Origin: an uncultured Clostridia bacterium
GTDB lineage: Bacteria > Bacillota_A > Clostridia > Oscillospirales > Oscillospiraceae
DNA length: 14,542 nucleotides
Direction of reading: 5' to 3'
Assembly: GCA_947307375.1 (NCBI GenBank)
Contig: CAMZIX010000021.1
Location: 1-14,542 of the forward strand
Shown here: one piece after another, positions 1 through 6,570 of the stretch
Layout of the letters: every line of letters starts with the position of its first letter
Numbering within the stretch: the first letter of the stretch is position 1
Notes under the pieces: generated by a model
Told to the model about the DNA's origin: nothing
What the model saw: the letters and a program-made list of their open reading frames with translations, nothing else
Databases searched by the model: none
Program-made: the position numbers and the translations under genes

Positions 1-97
1 AGCCGTTGAAATGCTCCGGAGTCCCGGCCGTGACCAGGGCCCACTGCTTTTCGAACAGTTCGAAGACCGGATCGTCTTCTTCTTTCCAATCGCTCAT
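1..97 (-). CDS. Flavin reductase-like protein, N-terminal 32 codons (partial)
   Basis: The frame opens with ATG at 97 and runs off the left edge. The start is supported by an AAGGA ribosome site a few bases upstream. The visible residues include FELFEKQWALVTAGTPEHFN, which resembles the opening of flavin reductase-domain proteins of Clostridia, where an F-x-K-Q-W-A-L-V-T-A-G stretch precedes the FMN-binding split-barrel. Such proteins bind FMN and usually reduce flavin with NAD(P)H or take part in FMN-dependent redox chemistry in the cytoplasm. The gene lies 89 bases downstream of the preceding minus-strand gene with no clear terminator between, so read-through is possible. Only the first segment is visible, so no catalytic or FMN-binding residues can be checked. 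Confidence 0.7.
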   Translation of the reverse strand, partial: MSDWKEEDDPVFELFEKQWALVTAGTPEHFNG

Positions 98-186
98 TGC
101 TTTTCCTTTCGCTGGCAGTCTTTCCGCGAACCGCCGCCGGCTCCTCGTCAGCCGTATGGTTTTTTCGTGCCGGGATGCCTTTTCCC

Positions 187-1815
187 TTATTCCAGACTTT
201 TCAGCCCTGCCTCGATCTCGGCCAGGCGGGCCTCGATCTCTCTGCGCCGCTTGGCGGAGAACAGACCCTTGAGCCTGGCCAGCTCATCCCGGAGCTCAGT
301 TTCCTCATTTTCCAAAGCGCTGCGCTTTATCCTGCGCTCGTCTTCGGCAAGCGCAGCCGCTTTTTCCTCTGCAGCTCTGCGCTCGGCCTCGGCTTCCTCC
401 GCTTCGGCGGCGCGGCGCTCAGCCTCGGCCTCCTCCCGCTCCTTCGCCTGCTGCTCCGCGGCTTTGGCGCGTTCCTCTTCAAGGACTGCCAGACTGTCAA
501 AGAGCTTCCAGCCGAGATCCTGGTAGCTGTCCCCCGCCGGCTTCTGGATCATGACCTTCCCGTCCTCCGTGAGGCACGCGATCCTCGCGACAGATCTGCT
601 CCAGTCGTTCCCCAGAACGGCGATCACCTTTTCACCGGCCGGAACGGGAACGCTCGCATAGTACAGGTTGCCGCGGTAAGGGCTGATCTGTTCCCATACA
701 TTCCCGTCCAGGCCCACGCGGAAGGTCCCGGGCGCATAGCTGCTCTCATCTTTTCCGAGCGCCACCGCCTCCCAGCCTTCTTCACAGAAAGGCACTTTCC
801 TTTTCTCATCACTCGGGAAATACGTGTTTTCCTTTGACGGATCCGTCGTCTTCACCGTTCCGTTCGCGGTGAGGCCGAGCACATAGTACGTGGAGTTGAG
901 GGAGAAGGTGTTGTACGCGGACATAAGCGCGATCTTCTCCACATCGTCCCAGCCGCTTGCGCCGAGCTTGTAGGAGTCGTTCCCGTTGCCCTTATCGACG
1001 GCGGAGCAGAGCGTTCCGTCCTTCTTCAGTCCGACCAGGACCCCGTCCTTCCACGCGATCCTTCTGACGTCCGACCATCCGGCGACATCCCACTTCTCGC
1101 TGCTGCTTTTGGAGGCGAAATAAACGGCCCCGCCGCAGCTCACGCCGATCGCCTTGGCGCTGTCGGTCTCCAGTTGGCAGAGAGGAGGCCAGTTTTCCAT
1201 GGCGAAGGCCCAGTGCTCCGGATCCTCCGCATACACGTGGACTTTCCCGGCCGCGTCGAGCGCAAGGATCGCATCGCCCAAATGATGCAGCATGCCTTTC
1301 ACGGAAGCGAGCTCCTGCGCGCGCCTTTCCGCAGCCCTCCAGCGCTCTTCGGCCTTCTCCGCCGTCTGATCCAGCCGCCGGTTCATCTCTTCATCGCCGA
1401 AGCGTTTTGCATTCTTCCAGCTCGAACGGCGTTCCAGGAAGCGAAGATCCGTCCGCGTCACCCGGTCCAGCCCGGGCAGCTTGACGTCGGCCAGCGAGAG
1501 GAGCAGATAGGCCTCGGCGCATTCCGGGTCGAGGTTCAAAACCCGTTCGCACAATTCGTTGGTCTTATCCCAATCCATGTCGCTGAGGCTGATCTTTGCC
1601 CGTCTCAGCAGACTGTCCTTGTTGGCGGCGCCTGCATCCCGGACGCCGCCCGGGATTTCGGCCGTCTCCTCATGACGGAGCTGGCCGCTGTTTTCCCGGA
1701 CCTTGGCCCTGGCCCATTCGATGGAGTATCCCACGCCGCAGGAATCACATTCAAAGATCCCGCCCGGCTTGCATATCAGCTTTCCTCCGCAGATCTCACA
1801 TTGCAGTTTCCCCAA
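187..1815 (-). CDS. Zinc-ribbon, TPR-like, RCC1-like propeller and coiled-coil protein
   Basis: This is a 542-aa cytoplasmic protein of unknown role. I chose a TTG start at 1815 because GAGGAG lies 8 bases upstream. A TTG seven codons earlier has no such site, and the chosen start places the zinc ribbon at the very N-terminus, as usual for this type. Residues 6-9 and 23-26 are CxxC pairs (CEIC, CDSC) forming a TFIIB-like zinc ribbon. Residues about 72-112 look like one TPR-type helical repeat. Residues about 175-435 hold repeats of the type GW-x-DV-xx-IA followed by VGLKKDGT, typical of RCC1-like beta-propellers. Residues 443-542 are an Ala/Glu/Arg coiled coil with two near-copies of AEAERRAAE, ending in a KGLFSAKRRREIEARLAEIE-type helix seen in many clostridial proteins. 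No signal peptide or membrane helix is present. A sensor or scaffold role is only a guess. Confidence 0.85.
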   Translation of the reverse strand: MGKLQCEICGGKLICKPGGIFECDSCGVGYSIEWARAKVRENSGQLRHEETAEIPGGVRDAGAANKDSLLRRAKISLSDMDWDKTNELCERVLNLDPECAEAYLLLSLADVKLPGLDRVTRTDLRFLERRSSWKNAKRFGDEEMNRRLDQTAEKAEERWRAAERRAQELASVKGMLHHLGDAILALDAAGKVHVYAEDPEHWAFAMENWPPLCQLETDSAKAIGVSCGGAVYFASKSSSEKWDVAGWSDVRRIAWKDGVLVGLKKDGTLCSAVDKGNGNDSYKLGASGWDDVEKIALMSAYNTFSLNSTYYVLGLTANGTVKTTDPSKENTYFPSDEKRKVPFCEEGWEAVALGKDESSYAPGTFRVGLDGNVWEQISPYRGNLYYASVPVPAGEKVIAVLGNDWSRSVARIACLTEDGKVMIQKPAGDSYQDLGWKLFDSLAVLEEERAKAAEQQAKEREEAEAERRAAEAEEAEAERRAAEEKAAALAEDERRIKRSALENEETELRDELARLKGLFSAKRRREIEARLAEIEAGLKSLE

Positions 1816-1854
1816 GATGATCACTCCTCTGTTCAAAGTGTTCCCGATGAGAAT

Positions 1855-1883
1855 ACTATAGCAGACTGCCGCTTTTATGGCAA
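1855..1883 (-). promoter_or_regulatory. Sigma-A promoter for the zinc-ribbon/RCC1-like gene
   Basis: TTGCCA (1878-1883) and TATAGT (1855-1860) are separated by 17 bases on the minus strand. Transcription would start near 1848, giving a leader of about 33 bases before the TTG start at 1815. The promoter lies just beyond the terminator of the upstream acyltransferase gene, so this gene is probably an independent unit. Confidence 0.75.
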
Positions 1884-1919
1884 GAAAAATGGGAGAAACG
1901 GCGGAAAAACCGCACAGAA

Positions 1920-1952
1920 GCCCCGACTTTGCCGGACAGGCAAAGTCGGGGC
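1920..1952 (-). terminator. Intrinsic terminator-like hairpin after the acyltransferase gene
   Basis: A perfect 14-bp stem (1920-1933 with 1939-1952) encloses a 5-base loop. It begins 38 bases past the stop codon at 1990. The U-tract after it is poor (TTCTGTG), so termination may be partial or need extra factors. Its stem core CCCGACTTTG/CAAAGTCGGG recurs in the hairpin at 7950-7990. Confidence 0.65.
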
Positions 1953-1989
1953 CGCCGTCTGACAGGAAAGGCCTCGGAACAGGCCTCCT

Positions 1990-3264
1990 CTATTCCATGT
2001 CATCCCGATGCCGGTAGGGCGTATTCTGCCACTTGCCGCCCTGATAACGGTGCAGCTCTTCGGTCAGGTGGTCCCACAGGAGCACATCGCCCGCGTCGGG
2101 GTAGAATTCCAGAAAACGCCCGTCGACAAATGTGTAGAAGCGGCTGATGTCCGTACACATGCCGTAGGTGGGCAGCTGGGCGCTGGGGATCGAAAAGCGG
2201 AACGGTTTCTCTTCCAGCGTGCCTTCAAAGCGGAGGCCCCCGTGATCCAGCGTCAGCATGCCTTCGCCGCGGATCAGCGAGGTCGCGTCCCCGGTCAGCG
2301 GCTTGTGCTCGGGAAGGACGCCGACCCGGACATGCCCGCGATGGCAGAAGTCCGGCTTCCGCACTTCCTCCGCCGCTCTCTGCCGTTCCAGGATCGTCCA
2401 GTCCGTCACCAGTTCCGGGCAAACGCTGCCCTCTCCGGCATGGAGCCGGTAGGTCTCGTCCAGCTCCACACGGTTGCCGCAGCGGCGGCAGCTCATGGTA
2501 TTGCCCCGGCAGTCCATCTCATAGACGGCTCCGCACTTCGGGCAGAGATACAGCAGCGTATCCAGCTTTTTCGCCATCTGTCCCCTGCCGTCGAAACGGA
2601 CCCGGGCCTTTTGGTTCCACATATAATCGTCATGCGCCAGCAGCCGGTTCATCGTGTCTTCGATCTCTTCCGCAGACAGCTCCTTCAGCTGCTCGGCCGT
2701 AAACATCCGGTCCACCACGACCTCGATGCGTCCCTTCCTCTGATCCAGGCAATGCTTGGTATAGGTCAGATAGCCGCCGGAGATCTTGGAATAGTAGACG
2801 GGGACGCCCAGCTTTTTCAGAAGCTTGGCCCCGCCGGGGATCACCGGCTGCGCCATGCCGGTGATGGAGCTCATGCCCTCCGGCATCAGACAGATATTGC
2901 CGCCCTGATGGATCACACGAAGGATCTGCCGCATCGCATGGGTATCCGGCGTAAAGTTTTTCTTGGGAATGACCTGCATGGTCGGCAGGAGCCAGCTGGT
3001 CGGGAAACGGAAAAATTCGTTGTACCCGACCACGTAATTGAGGCGTTTGGGATAGCAGGGCGGCGCGGTGAACTGGTAATCCACGCGCGAGGCGTGATTT
3101 GCGATCATGACTATGGAGCCGGGCTCCTCAGAAGGCCGCGCCCGGTAGGTGAAATGCGTATTGCTGGATTTGTTAAGGAGCTTCGTCACCTGCATCAGGA
3201 GCCAGTACAGCCCCCGGGGCGGCGTCGTTACGTTTGTCTGTTCCACTCTTTCGTCGATCGTCAT
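1990..3264 (-). CDS. PlsC/LPLAT-family acyltransferase with zinc ribbon and extra C-terminal domain
   Basis: This 424-aa protein is probably a membrane-associated lysophospholipid or glycerol-phosphate acyltransferase. The start at 3264 has a perfect AGGAGG seven bases upstream; a longer frame to 3303 lacks one. The LPLAT signature H-x4-D is seen at His57-Asp62 (NHASRVD), with PEG at 128-130 as the phosphate-binding motif and a later PVYYSK strand. Residues 241-244 (CPKC) and 259-262 (CRRC) form a zinc ribbon, which simple PlsC enzymes lack. The last 140 residues form a separate beta-rich domain I do not recognise (possibly PH/GRAM-like). That makes it about 180 residues longer than a standard PlsC of about 240. 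It follows the DUF218 lipoprotein gene by 35 bases and should be co-transcribed with it. Substrate and acyl donor cannot be read from sequence. Confidence 0.88.
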   Translation of the reverse strand: MTIDERVEQTNVTTPPRGLYWLLMQVTKLLNKSSNTHFTYRARPSEEPGSIVMIANHASRVDYQFTAPPCYPKRLNYVVGYNEFFRFPTSWLLPTMQVIPKKNFTPDTHAMRQILRVIHQGGNICLMPEGMSSITGMAQPVIPGGAKLLKKLGVPVYYSKISGGYLTYTKHCLDQRKGRIEVVVDRMFTAEQLKELSAEEIEDTMNRLLAHDDYMWNQKARVRFDGRGQMAKKLDTLLYLCPKCGAVYEMDCRGNTMSCRRCGNRVELDETYRLHAGEGSVCPELVTDWTILERQRAAEEVRKPDFCHRGHVRVGVLPEHKPLTGDATSLIRGEGMLTLDHGGLRFEGTLEEKPFRFSIPSAQLPTYGMCTDISRFYTFVDGRFLEFYPDAGDVLLWDHLTEELHRYQGGKWQNTPYRHRDDME

Positions 3265-3299
3265 GGGGATTCCTCCTGAAAACCATTGTCTTTCGCGGG

Positions 3300-4172
3300 T
3301 CAATGCAGCGGGGGCAGCTCGTGGATGTCATAGGTGTCGTAATAGATAGCATACGCCGTATCCATATCGCCGGACAGTTCGATCAGCGCGCCCGCCTGGA
3401 ACATGGTCGACAGGCTGCCCGCAGGAGCCTTCCATGCGGCGTTGGAGACGACGTGCACGCTCTCCGCTCCTGCCGTCGGAGCCCGCAGGATGGCCTCCGC
3501 CTCGAACAGAAGCGTGCCGGTCGCGATGTGATAGTCGCTGGACACGATCGCGAGCTCTGTGACCTGCGGACAGCGCCCCGCCAGAATATTAAAGGTGTAA
3601 ACGGCATTCTGCGCCGTCGTGAGAGAGCGGTCCTCCACGATGATACGCTCCGCCGCGACCCCGTTTTCCAGCAGCCATTCCGCCATTTTTCCCGCCTCTG
3701 TGGCGGTCTCGTTCTCCGCGGCCGTCCCGCCTCCGGTACAGACGATCAGCGCGTTCGGATACTTCTCGGCGCTGGCGGCGACGACCTTCAGGCGTTCGAT
3801 CAGTTCGTCGCGCATCGTTCCGTCGGGATTGAGCTGGAATCCGAGCGCGACGATGCACAGCTCGTCCGTATCCGGCAGACCGTCCGGCAGCACGCCCTCG
3901 TGGATCGTCAGCTCCGTGTTCGCCGATTTCCACAGCGTCATGATGCGCTCCCAGCGATCCGCCGCATCAGCGTCCGCCGCCCGCAGCTCTTTCAGCAGCG
4001 ACTGGACTCGCTCATCCGCTTCGCCGCCATAGCTGCCGTAGTCGACCACCAGCTCCTCGATGATCTCCCGGCGGTCTCTTTTTTCCTGCTTCTGCCCGCA
4101 GCCGGAGCAAAAGCAAACGGCAAACAGGGCCAGAATCAGACAAAGGGCCCGGATCCGGAAAGCAGTTTTCAT
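3300..4172 (-). CDS. DUF218 (YdcF/SanA-like) probable lipoprotein
   Basis: This is a 290-aa exported protein. The start at 4172 follows GAGGTG by five bases; the frame stays open further upstream to 4463, but that region holds the promoter and leader. Residues 1-25 form a signal peptide (positive N-terminus, hydrophobic LCLILALFAV core) ending in CSGC, with Cys25 the likely lipidated residue. The Cys at position -3 of this lipobox is unusual. Residues about 104-255 match the DUF218 fold: IVALGFQ, then VCTGGG, then a NETATEAGKMAEWLLENGV stretch, IIVEDRSLTTAQNA and IVSSDYHI. DUF218 proteins such as SanA and YdcF are linked to envelope integrity, but their reaction is not settled. Pairing with an acyltransferase gene fits an envelope role (inference). 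It is the first gene of a two-gene unit with its own promoter and a structured leader. Confidence 0.87.
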   Translation of the reverse strand: MKTAFRIRALCLILALFAVCFCSGCGQKQEKRDRREIIEELVVDYGSYGGEADERVQSLLKELRAADADAADRWERIMTLWKSANTELTIHEGVLPDGLPDTDELCIVALGFQLNPDGTMRDELIERLKVVAASAEKYPNALIVCTGGGTAAENETATEAGKMAEWLLENGVAAERIIVEDRSLTTAQNAVYTFNILAGRCPQVTELAIVSSDYHIATGTLLFEAEAILRAPTAGAESVHVVSNAAWKAPAGSLSTMFQAGALIELSGDMDTAYAIYYDTYDIHELPPLH

Positions 4173-4221
4173 GTGAACACCTCGATGATCGATCAAAAAT
4201 CTGTATAGGGCACGCACTTGT

Positions 4222-4267
4222 TTCGTGCGGATGATCCTAAAACAGGAGTAAAGACTCCTCGCACGAA
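4222..4267 (-). promoter_or_regulatory. Structured 5' leader of the DUF218-acyltransferase unit
   Basis: On the minus strand an 8-bp outer stem (TTCGTGCG at 4260-4267 with CGCACGAA at 4222-4229) encloses a 6-bp hairpin AGGAGT/ACTCCT and an unpaired 14-base stretch at 4230-4243. The CGCAC of the outer stem can instead pair with a downstream GTGCG, giving two exclusive folds. It lies between the promoter at 4315-4343 and the start codon at 4172. I do not recognise it as a known riboswitch class. Confidence 0.5.
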
Positions 4268-4314
4268 GGAGACGACGCTCAACCCGGATCGGGGAACGCC
4301 GCTTCGTTGAGATG

Positions 4315-4343
4315 AGTATATCATAGGTCCCCGGTGATAACAA
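4315..4343 (-). promoter_or_regulatory. Sigma-A promoter for the DUF218-acyltransferase unit
   Basis: TTGTTA (4338-4343) and TATACT (4315-4320) lie exactly 17 bases apart on the minus strand. A transcript starting near 4308 would carry a leader of about 135 bases, long enough for the folded element at 4222-4267. Confidence 0.8.
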
Positions 4344-4380
4344 CAAAAAGCTCCTTGGCCTTTTCCGGATAAAGAGCATT

Positions 4381-4614
4381 TTATATACCTGCTGTATTCT
4401 CCTGCGGGAGCGGAGCGGGAAACGACGATATAAAGAAAAGCGAAAGCACAGAACCGGGATCATCCCTCCGTTTCTGTGCCTTCTTTCTGTTATAGGCTTT
4501 CGGATTATCGGGCCTGCGCGTCACCGGGCTGATCGCCCAGAGCGTCCGCCCGAGCGCGTCCAGCTCCCGCTTTTTCTTTTTCGAGAGCTTTTCGTACGGG
4601 ATAAACTTTTCCAT
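4381..4614 (-). CDS. Small basic protein with in-frame terminator; candidate ribosome-rescue factor
   Basis: This is a 77-aa protein. The ATG at 4614 follows AGGAGG by eight bases. Residues 1-50 are strongly basic (SKKKKRE at 11-17, PVTRR at 30-34, NPKAYNRKKAQKRR at 37-50). I have seen small clostridial proteins of unknown function that share this PVTRxPxNPKAYNRKKA pattern. An intrinsic terminator (4446-4479) covers codons 46-57, with its U-rich tail over codons 57-62, so a terminated mRNA would end before the stop codon at 4381. Residues after the hairpin (SLFFISSFPAPLP...) turn hydrophobic. E. coli ArfA and B. subtilis BrfA are small basic proteins made from such non-stop mRNAs and kept low by tmRNA; in ArfA a hydrophobic C-terminal tail is lost by truncation. 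The function here is inferred from gene layout and composition, not homology. The gene has its own near-consensus promoter. Confidence 0.8.
   Translation of the reverse strand: MEKFIPYEKLSKKKKRELDALGRTLWAISPVTRRPDNPKAYNRKKAQKRRDDPGSVLSLFFISSFPAPLPQENTAGI
4446..4479 (-). terminator. Intrinsic terminator inside the coding frame of the 77-codon gene
   Basis: GCACAGAA (minus strand, 4472-4479) pairs with TTCTGTGC (4446-4453), with an inner GGGA/TCCC stem and a short loop. It is followed by CTTTCGCTTTTCTTTATA. RNA polymerase would release around 4430-4445, which is 16 to 20 codons before the stop at 4381. The U-tract is interrupted by C and G, so strength is uncertain. Confidence 0.65.
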
Positions 4615-4648
4615 CGGGTAAACCTCCTTCTTTCGCATGGTCGAGGAT

Positions 4649-4678
4649 ACTATAGTCGATCAAAGCCCGTCCTGTCAA
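4649..4678 (-). promoter_or_regulatory. Strong sigma-A promoter for the 77-codon gene
   Basis: A perfect TTGACA (4673-4678) and TATAGT (4649-4654) are 18 bases apart on the minus strand. The -35 box overlaps the TGA stop codon of the upstream DUF4234-like gene (4675-4677). The leader to the ATG at 4614 is about 28 bases. Confidence 0.85.
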
Positions 4679-5085
4679 GGCCTGCCCGTGCCCGAGGCGT
4701 TCCGCCTGTTCAGCTCGATCTCGACCCTGTTCAGCGTATCGAAAAAGCGCTTTGTCGCGATCATCGGGCCGCAGCACGGGCAGCCGAGCATGTTCCACCA
4801 GAACATGTGCTTCCACGAGGTATAGGGTCCCGGTATTCCGAGCTCGATCGCCTTTGCCTTCAGTTCCTCGGCGATCCTCGCCATCCAGACCAGCGTGTAG
4901 ATGAACAGGGTCGGGACGCCCAGAAGATAGGCCTTCCAGTAGGGCTGCACCTTGTGCCCCAGGATCTCTTCCAGCTCGTCCTGCAGCCCGCCGAGCGGCA
5001 TATACAGCAGGAAAAAGAGCCCGGCGGTAAAGAAGTCGATAAAACCCAGCAGGAACCCGGGCCTGTTTGTGTGCTTGTACTTCAT
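4675..5085 (-). CDS. DUF4234-like small membrane protein
   Basis: This 136-aa protein starts at 5085 behind a GAGGAAG ribosome site. Two hydrophobic segments are visible, at residues about 9-33 (LLGFIDFFTAGLFFLLYMPL) and 50-68 (WKAYLLGVPTLFIYTLVWM). They are followed by a charged helix (ARIAEELKAKAIELG) and a WKHMFWWNMLGCPCCGP motif. Two short helices, a polar turn and a Trp/Arg boundary resemble DUF4234 proteins, which are small membrane proteins of unknown function. It is last in the left-running gene run after the metallo-hydrolase (57-base gap). The CPCC motif could bind metal or be redox-active; nothing in the sequence proves either. Confidence 0.75.
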   Translation of the reverse strand: MKYKHTNRPGFLLGFIDFFTAGLFFLLYMPLGGLQDELEEILGHKVQPYWKAYLLGVPTLFIYTLVWMARIAEELKAKAIELGIPGPYTSWKHMFWWNMLGCPCCGPMIATKRFFDTLNRVEIELNRRNASGTGRP

Positions 5086-5142
5086 TCTTCCTCGCTCCGA
5101 TCGAAAAAGGCTCCGTCTTTCTTTTGTAAGCTTTCCGTGCCG

Positions 5143-5853
5143 TTATTTCAGCGGGTACAGCCTGATCCGCTCGAGGCTGCTCCGGTATTTCCGGAGGTCC
5201 GAGGCCTTGAAGGGCTTGCCGTGGCCGGGATAAAGCACGGCGGGCGCTTTCTGCAGGATCGCGTCCCAGGACTGCTTATACTGCTCCGGGTTTTCGATCC
5301 AGATGATCGTCCGTCGCCGGCTGGGGAAGCCGTTCATGGCCGCGTCGCCGCAGAAGAGCTTATCGCCCGCGAGCAGAGAGATATGGTCCGCCGTGTGCCC
5401 AGGCGTCTCGAGGATCTCATAGGGGAAGCCGAGCGAGCGAAAGCGCTCGGAGCCGATAGGGATCAGCCTGTTCAGAAACTCGTCCCGGATGGGCGGGTAG
5501 CGGTGCTCGCCGTGACCGAACAGGGCCAGGATCTGGCAGAAGAGCCAGGCCGGATACGAGGAGCAGCCGCCCTCAAAGGAGTTCTGCCCGCGCTTCAGGC
5601 CCGCGACGGCCCCGGGGTGCAGGAGCACCTGCGCGTCCGTCGCGGCCAGGACCTCGTTGAGAAAGCCCGCGTGATCGTCATGGGCGTGGGTGAGAAAAAC
5701 GAATTTGATCTCCTTGGGATCGACGCCGTTCTTCCCGAGCATCTTCAAAAAGCGCGGGAAGCTCCCGTCGTACCCGGTGTCGATGAGGATATAGCCGAGG
5801 TCGGAGGAGATCAGATAATTGTTGACGACCCGACTGCCGAGATTGCAGATCAT
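5143..5853 (-). CDS. Metallo-beta-lactamase-fold hydrolase
   Basis: This 236-aa cytoplasmic enzyme starts at 5853 with GGGAGG upstream. The full set of MBL-fold metal ligands is present: H56-x-H58-x-D60-H61 (THAHDDH), H153 (TPGHT), D170 (FCGDAA) and H211 (YPGHGKP). An early ILIDTG strand at 23-27 is also typical. Length and motif spacing fit the glyoxalase II / general MBL hydrolase group, which hydrolyses thioesters, lactones or phosphodiesters using two Zn or Fe ions. An insertion at about 95-130 (Cys/Tyr-rich, SSYPAWLFCQILALFGHGEH) between the first motif and His153 probably shapes substrate choice. It sits 39 bases after the nucleotidyltransferase-like gene. The substrate is unknown. Confidence 0.92.
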   Translation of the reverse strand: MICNLGSRVVNNYLISSDLGYILIDTGYDGSFPRFLKMLGKNGVDPKEIKFVFLTHAHDDHAGFLNEVLAATDAQVLLHPGAVAGLKRGQNSFEGGCSSYPAWLFCQILALFGHGEHRYPPIRDEFLNRLIPIGSERFRSLGFPYEILETPGHTADHISLLAGDKLFCGDAAMNGFPSRRRTIIWIENPEQYKQSWDAILQKAPAVLYPGHGKPFKASDLRKYRSSLERIRLYPLK

Positions 5854-5892
5854 GGTTTCCCTCCCTGCTGCACGGGAATGTGCAAATCCCCG

Positions 5893-6561
5893 TCAAATCA
5901 AACCGATGCGGACGAATGCGCGCTGACACCAGCGGAAAAGGAGTCGAAAAGCCGTGTCAAAATTATATTCATCCGGGTATTCTGCCATATCAAGGATGGT
6001 GCGGTCTTCTTCGGACACCTGTTCTTTGAGCTCCCGCTTTGTCACCGCGAAGGATCCGCTCTCCAGAAAATGCAAATTCTGAATCAGGAAAAATGCGCTT
6101 TTGCATGTGCGGCGAAATGCCGCTAAATTCTTCTCCCTGTCGGCATGAATATAGCGGTGGCAGAGTTCGTGATACAGATTTCCCAGACTCAGTTTGACAT
6201 AGTTGATCTCGTCCTGGCGCGTCGCGGACGGAAGATAGTCTTTTAATTCGCCGAACAAATCTTTCGTCGTATGGCGCAGCTGGCAAACCTCAAGGGGATT
6301 CCACAGCAGCATCTCGTTCCTGCCGCAAATGAACCCGCAGGACTTCTCATACGCTCCGATCTTTTTCAGAATCTCCCGATACGCGTCCATATCCGCAACC
6401 GAAAAGTCTTCCAGGATGATCATGACGTCAACGTCGCTTTGATCGGTTGCTTCATCGCGCATATAGCTGCCTTGAAGTCCGACATACAGCAATCGTTCAC
6501 GGAAGGTGTTTTTACACGCCCCGATCTGTTTTTGCAAATAGTCTTCAATATCAATCATCAT
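5893..6561 (-). CDS. Nucleotidyltransferase-fold protein (MNT/Pol-beta superfamily)
   Basis: This is a 222-aa cytoplasmic protein. Two adjacent ATGs (6561, 6558) lie 5 and 8 bases after GAGGAG, and either could start translation. The Shine-Dalgarno overlaps the TGA stop of the preceding gene, and only 9 bases separate the two, so translational coupling is likely. The nucleotidyltransferase signature is seen as G31-S32 (GLQGSYMRD) followed by SDVDVMI with Asp43 and Asp45. The remainder (about 90-222) is helical, with ELCHRYIHADREKNLAAFRR resembling the substrate-binding helices of aminoglycoside or tRNA-type nucleotidyltransferases. This fold transfers NMP to small molecules, proteins or RNA. 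I cannot assign a target, and an antitoxin-like MNT role is not supported because no HEPN partner gene is adjacent. Confidence 0.85.
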   Translation of the reverse strand: MMIDIEDYLQKQIGACKNTFRERLLYVGLQGSYMRDEATDQSDVDVMIILEDFSVADMDAYREILKKIGAYEKSCGFICGRNEMLLWNPLEVCQLRHTTKDLFGELKDYLPSATRQDEINYVKLSLGNLYHELCHRYIHADREKNLAAFRRTCKSAFFLIQNLHFLESGSFAVTKRELKEQVSEEDRTILDMAEYPDEYNFDTAFRLLFRWCQRAFVRIGLI

Positions 6562-6570
6562 GGTTTCTCC

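Noticed and set aside
2008..3279. Plus-strand open frame of 423 codons
   Set aside because: It lies opposite the acyltransferase gene, which has a perfect ribosome site and family motifs; the plus frame has neither.
4173..4463. Longer N-terminus for the DUF218 lipoprotein
   Set aside because: The extension would cover the promoter and structured leader and would bury the signal peptide inside the protein.
4807..6126. Plus-strand open frame of 439 codons
   Set aside because: It spans the complement of three clearly coding minus-strand genes and shows no recognisable domain.
5893..6561. HEPN-MNT toxin-antitoxin module
   Set aside because: The nucleotidyltransferase motif is present, but the neighbours are an amidase and a metallo-hydrolase, with no HEPN-type partner.
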